Assembly: GCF_007655255.1 (NCBI RefSeq)
Contig: NZ_VMYE01000001.1
Coordinates: 248,001 to 312,000 of the forward strand
Source: Extensimonas perlucida
GTDB lineage: Bacteria; Pseudomonadota; Gammaproteobacteria; Burkholderiales; Burkholderiaceae_C
Direction: 5' to 3'
Length of the DNA stretch: 64,000 nucleotides
Part shown: piece by piece, positions 23,037 through 32,051 of the stretch
Layout: each line of letters starts with the position of its first letter
How positions within the stretch are numbered: position 1 is the first letter of the stretch
Position numbers and translations under genes: made by a program
The notes under the pieces: model-generated
The model's database searches: none
Seen by the model: the letters and a program-made list of their open reading frames with translations, nothing else
What the model was told of the DNA's origin: nothing

Positions 23037-23424
23037 AGAAAAAAATTGAGTTCCGCTGCCCATTTCTCAGGACGGGTGATGGGGCCCAGGGAGGATGCCG
23101 GGAGTTGCGCCCGGCGGCGCACCTTCTTTTCTTGTCTCGCCAAGAAAAGAAGGCAAAAGAAGGCGACCCTACTGTCTGCGTCCCTGCCCGCCTCGCGGCG
23201 GTCAGGGCAACCTGCGGTGCTCGCTCCCGGCGGGGTCGCGCGAAACTCGCTGCGCTGCGCTTCGCTCAAACAATCGCGCGCCCTTTTTCCGCCGGGCGCT
23301 GCGCTCCTCGGCGCATACAGAAGGGCGGGGACACCACACGGGCCGTCACTTCGCTCGGCCCATTTTTCGACGTCCCTGCACAAACGAGCTTCAAACATCC
23401 GTGCCGGACTCTGGCGGTGAAGGT
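23037..23424. other. Gene-free stretch with long TTCTTTTCTTG hairpin
   Basis: No credible gene is seen in these 388 bases. A perfect 13-bp hairpin, CCTTCTTTTCTTG at 23122-23134 and CAAGAAAAGAAGG at 23141-23153 with a TCTCGC loop, is the main structure. Open frames crossing the stretch have no ribosome site and no family resemblance. Sequences with this hairpin are commonly seen dispersed in beta- and gammaproteobacterial intergenic DNA. Confidence 0.6.
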
Positions 23425-24057
23425 TCACCGCCGTCCCGCAGATTCGAACGCCGCGTTGCGCAAAAAGCCCGCCGGCATTTGCAGGGCCGGCGTGTAACCG
23501 TACTGCTGGTGCGCCGCGAGCAGCTCGTCGAGCCGCGGGTCGCGAAGCATGGGCTGCGCTGCACCGTTGGGATCGGCTACCGCCACCAGAGGTGCTGCGG
23601 GCTGACTGGCTGCCAGCTGCACGGCGGAGGCACCCTGCTCGCGCAGCGCGCCGAACACGCCCCAGCCGACCACGGCCACCGTGGCCATGGATGCCAGGCC
23701 TACGATCCACTTCCAGTGGAACTGCGCCGCATTCGCCGCCTCGGTGCGCACCGGTGCCGCAACGGCCACCATTTCTGCCGCATCCCCCACCGCATCCTCC
23801 GACGCGGTTTGTAGCCGCAGCGCTTGTTGCGCGAGCTGCGCGCACACCTTTTCGGCGAGCGCGCTGCGGCCATACGCCGCGAGCTCGGGCGCGCGCAGCA
23901 TGTCGCCCACGAGCTGATAAACCTGCCAAGTCCGCTGCGCCTCGCTGTGCGCGGCCAAATCCAGCGCCTGCGCCAGTTCTTCGCCTTCCAACACGCCGTC
24001 GGCCAGGGCCGACAGCAGTTCCGCTTGTCTCACTGCATCGATCGCATCTTCCGCCAT
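23425..24057 (-). CDS. rseA: Sigma-E factor negative regulatory protein RseA (MucA-like)
   Basis: The 210-residue bitopic anti-sigma factor has an N-terminal RseA domain (LLSALADGVLEGEELAQALD, RTWQVYQLVGDMLRAPELA) that holds RpoE. A membrane segment (WIVGLASMATVAVVGWGVFGA, about residues 116-136) leads to a periplasmic tail with LDELLAAHQQYGY, the typical C-terminal RseA motif. Regulated cleavage of such proteins releases sigma-E during envelope stress. It follows rpoE by 44 bases. No rseB or mucD gene follows, which is unusual. Confidence 0.9.
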   Translation of the reverse strand: MAEDAIDAVRQAELLSALADGVLEGEELAQALDLAAHSEAQRTWQVYQLVGDMLRAPELAAYGRSALAEKVCAQLAQQALRLQTASEDAVGDAAEMVAVAAPVRTEAANAAQFHWKWIVGLASMATVAVVGWGVFGALREQGASAVQLAASQPAAPLVAVADPNGAAQPMLRDPRLDELLAAHQQYGYTPALQMPAGFLRNAAFESAGRR

Positions 24058-24101
24058 AGTTGCACCTTTTGGTTCCGCTTCACCGCGCACCCGGTCGCCA
24101 C

Positions 24102-24749
24102 TCACCAGCGTTTGCCCGACTGGTTTTCGAGCAGCGGGCGCACGCGCGCCGACACCGCCTCGCGCGCCCGGAAAATCCGCGAGCGCACCGTGCCTATGGG
24201 CGTGCCCATGGCCGCGGCGATCTCCTCGTAGCTCAGGCCCTCGATCTCGCGCAGCAGCAAAGCCTCGCGCAGGTCTTCGGGCAGTGCCGCCACGGCGGCC
24301 TGCACGGCAGCCGCCACCTCGCGCGCCGCGAGTTCAGCTTCCGGGGTCTCGGCACTCGTTGGTTCCGGCTCGGGGCGAAAAGTTTCTTCGTCCGCGCTGG
24401 CGGGGGCTGCGGCGTTTTCATACACCACGGGGTTGCGCTTCAATTCGAGCAGCGCCTTCTTCGCGGTGTTCACCGCGATGCGGTACAGCCAGGTGTAGAA
24501 CTGCGCGTCGCCGCGGAACTGGTGCAGGGCGCGGTAGGCGCGCAGGAAAGTCTCCTGCGCGATGTCGGGCACCAGATCGGTATCGCGCACCATGCGCGCG
24601 ATCAGGCGCTCTATGCGCCGCTGGTATTTGTGCACGAGCAGCGCAAATGCATGTTGATCGCCCGCGCGCGCGCGCTCGACCAGCGGCAGGTCGCTGTCGG
24701 GCGCTGCAGGAGGAGGTGGGCGTGGGGGTGGGGGCGAGGGCGCGCTCAT
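24102..24749 (-). CDS. rpoE: RNA polymerase sigma factor RpoE (ECF)
   Basis: The 215-residue extracytoplasmic-function sigma factor contains region 2 (LLVHKYQRRIERLIARMVRD, DIAQETFLRAYRALHQFRGD, YTWLYRIAVNTAKK) and region 4 (LPEDLREALLLREIEGLSYE, GTPIGTVRSRIFRAREA). A Pro-rich extension of about 20 residues and an acidic linker of about 35 residues between regions are lineage features. The ATG overlaps the upstream gene's stop as ATGA. The pairing with rseA indicates envelope-stress control. Confidence 0.95.
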   Translation of the reverse strand: MSAPSPPPPRPPPPAAPDSDLPLVERARAGDQHAFALLVHKYQRRIERLIARMVRDTDLVPDIAQETFLRAYRALHQFRGDAQFYTWLYRIAVNTAKKALLELKRNPVVYENAAAPASADEETFRPEPEPTSAETPEAELAAREVAAAVQAAVAALPEDLREALLLREIEGLSYEEIAAAMGTPIGTVRSRIFRAREAVSARVRPLLENQSGKRW

Positions 24750-25360
24750 GCTGGTCGTGCCTCGTCTTGGGATGCGTCCCGGGCATTGTCCGCACTTGCC
24801 GTATCCGTCCCGGGCAGCGCGCCCAAGGCCAAGGTACGTGCGTGCACGGCGCGGCGCAAGTCCGGCCAGCATGCCGGATCGGACGCGCGCGTGAGCCAAA
24901 GCCATCTGCTGCGCCCCAGCGCGCTGCGCCAGCGCAGCGCGAGGTGATTTTGCAAGTCCAGCAGCACTTCAGGGGCGCCCTCGGTGGGCGCAGCGCCCGG
25001 CCCGCGGCCTTGGCCTCGACCTGCGCTGCGATTTTCGAAGCACCAGTGCTGGCCATCCCAATGCAGCACGCCTTGCGGCAGGCGGCGCCAAAAATGCAGT
25101 GCGCAGGCGTTACAGGCCAGACACAGCACACCCGCCAGCGCGACGCGCCAGGGCAAGCCGCCGGCCCCTTGCACGGCCCACAAGGCCAGCAGCACCCAGC
25201 CCGCCGCAGCAAGCGCCAGCAAAGCCACGCCGAGCAGCCGCGTGCGCCCGACGGGGTACTGCACAGGAGGGGGTGTTTGCTGGGATGCCACGCGCATCAG
25301 CCCTTGCAGAAAAAGACGGCCTGACAGCCTGACGGCAAGGTGGGCTGGCGGGCGGTACAC
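24746..25360 (-). CDS. Conserved membrane protein of unknown function between fabF and rpoE
   Basis: The frame encodes up to 204 residues from a GTG; the ATG at 25297 (MRVASQQTPPPVQYPVGRTR) gives 183. Two adjacent hydrophobic segments (LLGVALLALAAAGWVLLALW and WRVALAGVLCLACNACALHF) form a hairpin. A soluble domain with LPQGVLHWDGQHWCFENRS, VLLDLQNHLALRWRSALGRS and RWLWLTR follows. I recognise the layout from other Comamonadaceae, where this gene recurs next to rpoE, but know no function. Overlap with rpoE as ATGA suggests coupled translation and a possible envelope-stress link. Confidence 0.75.
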   Translation of the reverse strand: MYRPPAHLAVRLSGRLFLQGLMRVASQQTPPPVQYPVGRTRLLGVALLALAAAGWVLLALWAVQGAGGLPWRVALAGVLCLACNACALHFWRRLPQGVLHWDGQHWCFENRSAGRGQGRGPGAAPTEGAPEVLLDLQNHLALRWRSALGRSRWLWLTRASDPACWPDLRRAVHARTLALGALPGTDTASADNARDASQDEARPA

Positions 25361-25371
25361 CGGCGCGCCGT

Positions 25372-26616
25372 TCAGACGCGCTGGAAAATCAAGGTGCCGT
25401 TCGTGCCGCCGAAGCCGAAATTGTTTTTCATCGCGACTTCGATTTTTGCGTCACGCGCGACGTTGGCGCAGTAGTCGAGGTCGCACTCGGGGTCTTGCGC
25501 AAGCAGGTTGATCGTGGGCGGAATTTTTTGCTCGTGCAGCGCGAGCACCGTAAACACGCTCTCCACGCCACCGGCTCCACCGAGCAAATGGCCCGTCATC
25601 GACTTGGTCGAACTCACCACGACTTTGTGCGCATGCGCGCCGAGCGCGGCCTTGATCGCCTTGGTCTCGTTGACGTCGCCCAGCGGTGTCGAAGTGCCGT
25701 GTGCGTTGAGGTAATCGATCGCCTCGGGCGCCACGCCCGCGTTGCGCAGCGCGTTGAGCATGGCGCGGCGCGGGCCGTCCATGTTCGGCGCCGTGATGTG
25801 GCCGGCGTCGGCGCTCATGCCAAAGCCCGTCAGCTCAGCATAAATCTTCGCGCCGCGCGCCTTGGCGTGCTCGTAGGATTCGAGCACCATGATGCCCGCG
25901 CCCTCGCCGAGCACGAAGCCGTCGCGGTCCTTGTCCCAGGGGCGCGAAGCGGTTTGCGGATCGTCGTTGCGCGTGGAGAGCGCGCGCATCGCGGCAAAAC
26001 CGCCCACCCCGAGCGGCGATACCGTGGCCTCGGTGCCGCCGGCAACCACCACGTCAGCATCGCCGTATTCGATCATGCGCCCGGCCTCGCCAATGCAGTG
26101 CAGGCCCGTGGTACAGGCCGTGACCACCGAGAGATTGGGCCCCTTGAAGCCAAAGCGCATGGACACATGCCCTGCCACCATGTTGATGATGGACGCCGGC
26201 ACGAAAAACGGCGTGATGCGCCGCGGCCCGCGCGCCACCAGTTCGGCGTGGGTGTTTTCTATCATCGGCAGGCCGCCTATGCCTGAGCCGATCACGCAGC
26301 CTATGCGCGCCGCGGTTTCTTCATCGAGCGCCTCGCCCGTGGGCAGGCCGGCGTCGCGCACGGCCTGCTCGGCGGCGGCGATGCCGTAGTGGATGAAGGT
26401 GTCCATGCTGCGCGCATCCTTGGCGCTCATGTAGGACTCGACGTCGAAGCCTTTGACTTCTCCGGCAATCCTGCACGAGAAATTCGACGCATCGAACTTG
26501 GTGATGGGGCCGATGCCGGAGCGGCCGGCAAGAATGTTGGCCCAGGCCTCAGCGACCGTGTTGCCCACGGGGCTGATGCAACCCAGGCCGGTCACGACGA
26601 CGCGACGACGGCTCAT
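25372..26616 (-). CDS. fabF: 3-oxoacyl-[acyl-carrier-protein] synthase II
   Basis: The 414-residue condensing enzyme elongates acyl-ACP in fatty-acid synthesis. The catalytic Cys168 lies in [15 protein letters not shown]. The His residues are in [12 protein letters not shown] (about 307) and [16 protein letters not shown] (about 342). The C-terminus [17 protein letters not shown] is characteristic. The start [12 protein letters not shown] is family-typical. It follows acpP in the fab series, with repeat B4 between. Confidence 0.96.
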   Translation of the reverse strand: MSRRRVVVTGLGCISPVGNTVAEAWANILAGRSGIGPITKFDASNFSCRIAGEVKGFDVESYMSAKDARSMDTFIHYGIAAAEQAVRDAGLPTGEALDEETAARIGCVIGSGIGGLPMIENTHAELVARGPRRITPFFVPASIINMVAGHVSMRFGFKGPNLSVVTACTTGLHCIGEAGRMIEYGDADVVVAGGTEATVSPLGVGGFAAMRALSTRNDDPQTASRPWDKDRDGFVLGEGAGIMVLESYEHAKARGAKIYAELTGFGMSADAGHITAPNMDGPRRAMLNALRNAGVAPEAIDYLNAHGTSTPLGDVNETKAIKAALGAHAHKVVVSSTKSMTGHLLGGAGGVESVFTVLALHEQKIPPTINLLAQDPECDLDYCANVARDAKIEVAMKNNFGFGGTNGTLIFQRV

Positions 26617-26684
26617 GCGAAAAAACCTTCTGCGGAGCGCTCAAAGGCGGGGATGGAACACCCGAAAATCGCCGGATGGCGACG

Positions 26685-26756
26685 GGATTTATGCAAACGG
26701 GGGCACGCCGGTATTGCCATGGGGCGAACGCCTTGCTGGCGCCCGATTTGCGTCCA
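26685..26756. repeat. Family B palindromic repeat, copy 4 (degenerate)
   Basis: GATTTATGCAAACGGGGGCA at the left and GCGCCCGATTTGCGTCCATC at the right retain the family layout, with the conserved core TTGCCATGGGGCGAACGCCTTGC. The inverted ends have mutated. It sits in the acpP-fabF gap, so it would be transcribed in the fab mRNA. Confidence 0.65.
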
Positions 26757-26770
26757 TCATGAAAGAAATA

Positions 26771-27046
<276 letters not shown>

Positions 27047-27132
27047 CTAGCTGCACGAAACACATCGTTTGCGCGCAGCCTGCCGTACGGACGATGCGGC
27101 TGGAAGTTGGCTTGCTCTGGCTGTTGGCCGTG

Positions 27133-27885
27133 TTACATATACATGCCGCCGTTGACGTGCAGCTCCTGCCCCGTCACGTAACCCGCACCCGCGGACGCGA
27201 GGTAGGCCACGGCATGCGCGATGTCGGCGGGCTTGCCCAGGTGCCCGGCGGCGATCTGTGCTTGCAATGCTTTGCGCTGCTCTTCGGGCAGGTGCGCCGT
27301 CATGTCGGTCTCGATGAAGCCCGGCGCGACGCAGTTCACCGTGATGCCGCGGCTGCCGAGTTCGCGTGCGAGCGAGCGCGTCATGCCCGCGACGCCGGCC
27401 TTGGCGGCAGCGTAATTGGCCTGGCCCGGGTTGCCCGAGGCCCCGACCACACTGGTGATGTTGATGATGCGCCCGAAGCGCTGCTTCATCATCGGGCGGA
27501 TCACGGCGCGGCAAAGGCGGAACACGGCCTTGAGGTTGGTGTCTATGACGGCGTCCCAGTCCTCGTCCTTCATGCGCATGGCCAGAGTGTCGCGCGTAAT
27601 GCCGGCGTTGTTCACGAGCACATGCAGGCCGGCGTGCTGCCTGACGATGCCATCGACCAGCGCCTCGACGCCGGCCGCATCGTTGACGTTGCAGGCCACG
27701 CCGTGGCAGCCCGCGTAGGCCGACAGCGCCTGGCCGATGCGCGCCGCGCCCTCGTCGGTCGTGGCCGTGCCTATCACCTGGTAGCCGCGCGCGGCAAGTT
27801 CGTGCGCGATCGCCGCGCCTATGCCGCGCGAGGCGCCCGTAACCAGCGCCACCTGCGCGGCAGGGGAAGTTTCAGAGGTCGTCAT
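27133..27885 (-). CDS. fabG: 3-oxoacyl-[acyl-carrier-protein] reductase
   Basis: The 250-residue short-chain dehydrogenase reduces 3-oxoacyl-ACP with NADPH. It shows the TGASRGIG cofactor loop, NNAG, Ser in INITSVVGASG, and the Y-x-x-x-K pair in QANYAAAKAG. The C-terminus YVTGQELHVNGGMYM is FabG-typical. The ATG overlaps the fabD stop as ATGA. Confidence 0.96.
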   Translation of the reverse strand: MTTSETSPAAQVALVTGASRGIGAAIAHELAARGYQVIGTATTDEGAARIGQALSAYAGCHGVACNVNDAAGVEALVDGIVRQHAGLHVLVNNAGITRDTLAMRMKDEDWDAVIDTNLKAVFRLCRAVIRPMMKQRFGRIINITSVVGASGNPGQANYAAAKAGVAGMTRSLARELGSRGITVNCVAPGFIETDMTAHLPEEQRKALQAQIAAGHLGKPADIAHAVAYLASAGAGYVTGQELHVNGGMYM

Positions 27886-28832
27886 GCCAGCAACTCCCGC
27901 ACTTCGGCCAAGGTGGCCGGATCGTACAAAGCCGCGCCGACCAGCGCGGGGTCTATGCGCTTGGTCAGGCCCGCGAGCACCTTGCCCGGGCCGCATTCGA
28001 TGACATGCGTCACGCCGCGCGCCTTGAGCGCCTGCACGCACTCGACCCAGCGCACGGGGCTGAAGGCCTGGCGGTAGAGCGCGTCGCGGATCGCGTCAGG
28101 GTCTTGCTGTACGGCCACGTCGACGTTGTTCACGACGGGAATTTGCGGCGCCGCGAGCGGCACCTGCGCCAGCGCGGCGCGCAACTTTTCGGCAGCAGGC
28201 TTCATGAGGCTGGAGTGGAACGGCGCCGACACCGGCAGCGGCAGCGCGCGCTTGGCGCCTGCGGCCTTGAGCAATTCACAGGCTTTGTCCACCGCGGCCT
28301 TGGTGCCGGCGATCACGGTCTGGATCGGATCGTTGAAGTTCACGGCCTCGACCACTTCGGCGCTGCCCGCGTCAAAGGCGGCCGTGGCCTGCGCGCAGCC
28401 TGCCACCACCTTGTCGGCGGGCAGGCCCAGGATTGCCGCCATCGCGCCCGCGCCCACGGGCACGGCCTCCTGCATCGCAGCGGCGCGCAGGCGCACGAGC
28501 GGCGCGGCCTGCGCGAGCGTGAGCGCGCCCGCCGCCACCAGCGCCGAGTATTCGCCCAGCGAATGCCCGGCCACAGCCGCCGGCAGCGCGCCGCCCTCGG
28601 CACGCCAGACGCGCCAGGCTGCGACACCCGCGACGAGCATCACGGGCTGCGTGTTGGTCGTGAGCGCGAGCGCTTCTTTGGGGCCCTCTTTGATCAGACG
28701 GCCTATGTCTTCGCCCAGCGCGGCGCTCGCCTCCTGCAGGGTTTGCGCCACGGCGGGATGCGCGTCCCAAGCATCGAGCATGCCCACGGCTTGCGAGCCC
28801 TGGCCGGGGAATACGAAGGCAAAAGATTTCAT
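27882..28832 (-). CDS. fabD: Malonyl CoA-acyl carrier protein transacylase
   Basis: The 316-residue enzyme loads malonate onto ACP. The N-terminal FVFPGQGSQAVGM and the catalytic Ser91 in AGHSLGEYSALVAAG are diagnostic. His in SAPFHSSLMKPA completes the active site. The 3' end overlaps fabG; a family C repeat separates it from fabH. Confidence 0.96.
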   Translation of the reverse strand: MKSFAFVFPGQGSQAVGMLDAWDAHPAVAQTLQEASAALGEDIGRLIKEGPKEALALTTNTQPVMLVAGVAAWRVWRAEGGALPAAVAGHSLGEYSALVAAGALTLAQAAPLVRLRAAAMQEAVPVGAGAMAAILGLPADKVVAGCAQATAAFDAGSAEVVEAVNFNDPIQTVIAGTKAAVDKACELLKAAGAKRALPLPVSAPFHSSLMKPAAEKLRAALAQVPLAAPQIPVVNNVDVAVQQDPDAIRDALYRQAFSPVRWVECVQALKARGVTHVIECGPGKVLAGLTKRIDPALVGAALYDPATLAEVRELLA

Positions 28833-28837
28833 GGCAG

Positions 28838-28889
28838 CTATTTGAATGAAAAACGGCTTTTACGCAGATGCAGCAACCACTAGCAGCTA
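28838..28889 (-). repeat. Family C palindromic repeat between fabH and fabD
   Basis: On the minus strand: GTAGCTGCTAGTGGTTGCTG, then CATCTGCGTAAAAGCCG and TTTTTCATTCAAATAG. The head and tail fit family C, but the hairpin arm AGCGCTTG has changed to AGTGGTTG. It touches the fabH stop (28887-28889) and lies inside the fab operon. Confidence 0.5.
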
Positions 28890-29864
28890 CAACTTCAGGA
28901 GAACCGCGCCCCAGGTGAAGCCGCCGCCCACCCCTTCGAGCAGCAGCGTCTGGCCTTTTTGCACCTGGCCCGTGCGCACGCCCTGGTCGAGCGCGAGCGG
29001 GATCGAGGCCGCAGAGGTGTTGCCATGCTGATCGACCGTGACCACTACCTTGTCCATGGGCAGTTTGAGCTTCCTGGCCGTGGCCTGCATGATGCGGATG
29101 TTGGCTTGGTGAGGGATCATCCAGTCGATGTCGGCCTCGTGCAGCCCGGCCTTGCCGAGCGTGGCGTGCGCGGCTTTTTCGAGCAGGCCCACGGCGAGCC
29201 TGAACACCGCCTGCCCGTCCATCTTGAGCAGCGGGTCGCCGATCACCTGCCCGCCCGACACATGCCCCGGCACGCAGAGGATATCGACGTATTTGCCGTC
29301 GGCGTGCAAGTCGCTCGCTAGGATGCCGGGGGTTTCGGAGGCTTCGAGCACCACCGCGCCCGCGCCGTCACCGAACAGCACGCAGGTGCCGCGGTCGTTG
29401 AAGTCGAGGATGCGGCTGAACACCTCGGCACCGATCACGAGCGCGCGCCGTGCATTGCCCGCGCGGATCATCGCATCGGCCACCGTGAGCGCGTAAATGA
29501 AGCCCGTACACACCGCCTGCACGTCGAAGGCCGGGCAGCCGTTGGCGCCGAGCTTGTTTTGCAAGATGCAGGCCGTCGAGGGGAAAACCATGTCCGGCGT
29601 CGATGTTGCGACGATGATCAGGTCTAGGTCCTGCGGCTGCAGGCCGGCGGCCTCCAGGGCACGGCGCGCGGCCTCCACGCCCAGATCGCTGCTCGTGACT
29701 TCGGGCGCGGCGAAGTGGCGCGCGCGGATGCCGGTGCGCTCGACGATCCATGCGTCGGAGCTTTCGATGCCACGCCGCGCCAGGTCGGCTACGAGATCGG
29801 CGTTGGTCAGGCGACGCGGCGGCAAATAGCTGCCGGTGCCGGTGATGCGGGAATACAGGGTCAT
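28887..29864 (-). CDS. fabH: 3-oxoacyl-[acyl-carrier-protein] synthase III
   Basis: The 325-residue enzyme starts fatty-acid synthesis by condensing acetyl-CoA with malonyl-ACP. The catalytic Cys119 is in [14 protein letters not shown]. His and Asn are in [12 protein letters not shown] and [16 protein letters not shown]. The C-terminus is [14 protein letters not shown]. Its ATG overlaps the plsX stop. Confidence 0.96.
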   Translation of the reverse strand: MTLYSRITGTGSYLPPRRLTNADLVADLARRGIESSDAWIVERTGIRARHFAAPEVTSSDLGVEAARRALEAAGLQPQDLDLIIVATSTPDMVFPSTACILQNKLGANGCPAFDVQAVCTGFIYALTVADAMIRAGNARRALVIGAEVFSRILDFNDRGTCVLFGDGAGAVVLEASETPGILASDLHADGKYVDILCVPGHVSGGQVIGDPLLKMDGQAVFRLAVGLLEKAAHATLGKAGLHEADIDWMIPHQANIRIMQATARKLKLPMDKVVVTVDQHGNTSAASIPLALDQGVRTGQVQKGQTLLLEGVGGGFTWGAVLLKL

Positions 29865-30910
29865 GATCGGGTCATCGCCGCCGCGCCGGATGCCAGAGGC
29901 TCCACGGGCAGCAACAAGGGCGCTGCATGGGCGATCTGCGCCTGGACGCGGTCGAGCAGTTTGTTTCGGGCCGCATCATACGCGCGGTTGAGCGCTTGTT
30001 CGAAAGCCAACGCGTCGGCGGAGCCGTGGCTCTTGAACACAAGCCCGCGCAACCCGAGCAGCGCGGCGCCGTTGTAGCGTCGGTAGTCCATGCGCTTCAT
30101 GAGCGCCTTCAGGACAGGATAGGCGACGATGGCAGCAATTTTGGTGAAGATGTTGCGCGCAAACTCTTGTTTGAGGCCATCGACGATCATCGCCGCAACG
30201 CCTTCGCTGGCCTTGAGCGCGACGTTGCCCACGAAACCGTCACACACCACGATATCGACCGTGCCCTTGAAAATATCGTTGCCCTCGACGTTTCCCTGGA
30301 AGAGCAGATCACCAGAATTGGCCGCAGATCGCAGCAATTCACCGGCTTTTTTGATCGTATCGCTGCCCTTGATGGCTTCTTCGCCGATGTTGAGCAAGCC
30401 CACCGTGGGCTCGCCGCCCTGCAGCACCGATACCAGGGCCGAGCCCATGACAGCAAACTGCAACAGGTGCTCGGCCGAGCAATCGACGTTTGCACCCAGG
30501 TCCAGCACCGTGGTCGCGCCACCCTTGGCGTTGGGCATCTGGGTGGCGATGGCAGGCCGGTCTATGCCTTCGAGCGTTTTGAGCAGGTAGCGCGCGATCG
30601 CCATCAGCGCGCCCGTATTGCCCGCTGAAACGGCCGCAGCGGCAGTGCCATCCTTGACCTGCTGGATGGCCACGCGCATGGACGAATCTTTTTTCTTGCG
30701 CAGCGCGACCTCGATGGGGTCGTCCATGGTGACGACCTCGCTCGCGGGCACCATGGCGGCGCGCTCGTGCGCGAACGAACGCAGACTGTCTGGCAGACCG
30801 ACCAGCAACAGGCGCGCGTCCGCGTGGCGCTCGAGAAATTTCCGGCACGCCGCAAGCGTGACGGGCGGGCCGTGGTCACCGCCCATGCAGTCAACAGCCA
30901 GGGTGATCAT
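29861..30910 (-). CDS. plsX: Phosphate acyltransferase PlsX
   Basis: The 349-residue peripheral enzyme converts acyl-ACP to acyl-phosphate for phospholipid synthesis. It has the N-terminal [49 protein letters not shown] and [17 protein letters not shown] motifs, all family-conserved. It sits between rpmF and fabH as in most proteobacteria. Confidence 0.96.
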   Translation of the reverse strand: MITLAVDCMGGDHGPPVTLAACRKFLERHADARLLLVGLPDSLRSFAHERAAMVPASEVVTMDDPIEVALRKKKDSSMRVAIQQVKDGTAAAAVSAGNTGALMAIARYLLKTLEGIDRPAIATQMPNAKGGATTVLDLGANVDCSAEHLLQFAVMGSALVSVLQGGEPTVGLLNIGEEAIKGSDTIKKAGELLRSAANSGDLLFQGNVEGNDIFKGTVDIVVCDGFVGNVALKASEGVAAMIVDGLKQEFARNIFTKIAAIVAYPVLKALMKRMDYRRYNGAALLGLRGLVFKSHGSADALAFEQALNRAYDAARNKLLDRVQAQIAHAAPLLLPVEPLASGAAAMTRS

Positions 30911-30956
30911 GAAAATCCGCTGCGGCCCGCATACAGGCCAGAAAAGGAAAGGTTCA

Positions 30957-30998
30957 CAAAAAAGCCCGCGCTACGTCAATAGTAGCAACGGGCTTTGC
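30957..30998 (-). terminator. Intrinsic terminator or attenuator between rpmF and plsX
   Basis: On the minus strand GCAAAGCCCG and CGGGCTTTTTTG enclose a loop of about 20 nt. The stem with a T6 tract, 15 bases after the rpmF stop, looks like a rho-independent terminator. If active it would let rpmF be expressed more than the downstream plsX-fab genes. Confidence 0.6.
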
Positions 30999-31012
30999 GC
31001 CGAAAACGAAAA

Positions 31013-31195
31013 TCAGAGTTCGGATTTATTTTTGAGCACCTGGCGCCCGCGGTAGAAACCGTTGGGGCTGATGTGGTGGCGCAGGTGGATTTCGCCCGTG
31101 GTGGGCTCGACAGCGATGCCCGGCACGCTCAGGGCGTTGTGCGAACGGTGCATCCCGCGCTTGGAAGGAGATTTTTTGTTTTGCTGAACGGCCAT
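31013..31195 (-). CDS. rpmF: 50S ribosomal protein L32
   Basis: The 60-residue basic protein begins [20 protein letters not shown] and ends [13 protein letters not shown], matching betaproteobacterial L32 at full length. The zinc cysteines of some L32 forms are absent, as usual in this lineage. A 241-base gap to yceD (31196-31436) holds no gene and probably a promoter for rpmF, though no box is convincing. Confidence 0.97.
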   Translation of the reverse strand: MAVQQNKKSPSKRGMHRSHNALSVPGIAVEPTTGEIHLRHHISPNGFYRGRQVLKNKSEL

Positions 31196-31436
31196 GATGG
31201 CTCCTGGTCTGGAACAGGGTTGGTAAATATGCGGTCAGCCGATCTGTTCCCCATCAGGTCCCTGATGCAGCCGGACATCCGCAAAGCGCGTGCAAGCCAC
31301 AGATTCGGGCCACCGGGCAAACGTCACCAGTGACCCCATCCGCCTGCCGTCCTTGGGATAAAAACCAAGGGCAATTCGCGCGAAGCCTGGCATTATAGCT
31401 GCGCCGCTTTGTTTTGCATCACTTTTGCGTTTTCCT

Positions 31437-32024
31437 TCACTGATTGCCGTGGTCTTTGCGCAAACCCGCCAAAGCGGCAAAAGGATGGGGCTTGTCGTCG
31501 CCCGCAGCGTCGAAATCCGGGTCGCTGCTGGCCATGGGCACGGCCACTGGGCAATGTTCGTGCAGCGGCACGAGCGGCAGCGCGAGGATCAACTCGTCCT
31601 CGATGAGGGCGCGCAGGTCGAAGCTGCGGCTCATCACCAGCAGGTCTTCTTCGCAGCCCTCATCGAGCGCTTCGGCCGTGGCCTCGTCGGCGACGAAGCG
31701 AAATGCGCGCTCCACGACCAGCGGCACATCGACGGGCGTGAGGCAGCGCTGGCACTGCAGGGGTACCGTGGCGTGCACGCGCAGCTGCAGCCAGACCTGC
31801 GCCACGCCGCCCAGCGCCTTGCGCACGCTGCCCTCGGCCCGCCAATCCACAAACAAATCGGGGCGTGGCCCTTGTGTATCGAGCGCAAGCCGCTCATATT
31901 TCAGGAGTGAATCGCGTCCCGCGAGTTGCCCACCGGCCTGGGCGAAGGTCCGTACGTCCAGGCTATCGGCAGAGAACCCCTGGCCCGCTTCCTTGTCCAT
32001 TGGCTTGCGCATTGGCTTTTCCAT
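31437..32024 (-). CDS. yceD: YceD/DUF177 family protein (23S rRNA accumulation protein)
   Basis: The 195-residue protein has the DUF177 core: VQCQRC-like PLQCQRCLTPVDVPLVVERA, FRFVADEATAEALDEGCEED and the acidic EDELILALPLVPLHEHCP. Relatives affect 23S rRNA levels and lie next to rpmF, as here. The ATG gives MEKPMRKPMDKEAGQGF; later in-frame Met codons exist. It diverges from maf with 27 bases between start codons. Confidence 0.9.
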   Translation of the reverse strand: MEKPMRKPMDKEAGQGFSADSLDVRTFAQAGGQLAGRDSLLKYERLALDTQGPRPDLFVDWRAEGSVRKALGGVAQVWLQLRVHATVPLQCQRCLTPVDVPLVVERAFRFVADEATAEALDEGCEEDLLVMSRSFDLRALIEDELILALPLVPLHEHCPVAVPMASSDPDFDAAGDDKPHPFAALAGLRKDHGNQ

Positions 32025-32051
32025 CGCGCCAGTGTAAGAGAATCGCGCCCC

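Noticed and set aside
23095-23814. Open frames over the 23.1-23.8 kb region on the plus strand
   Set aside because: They start in the hairpin region and run antisense through rseA. Similar frames over this hairpin type are common spurious predictions.
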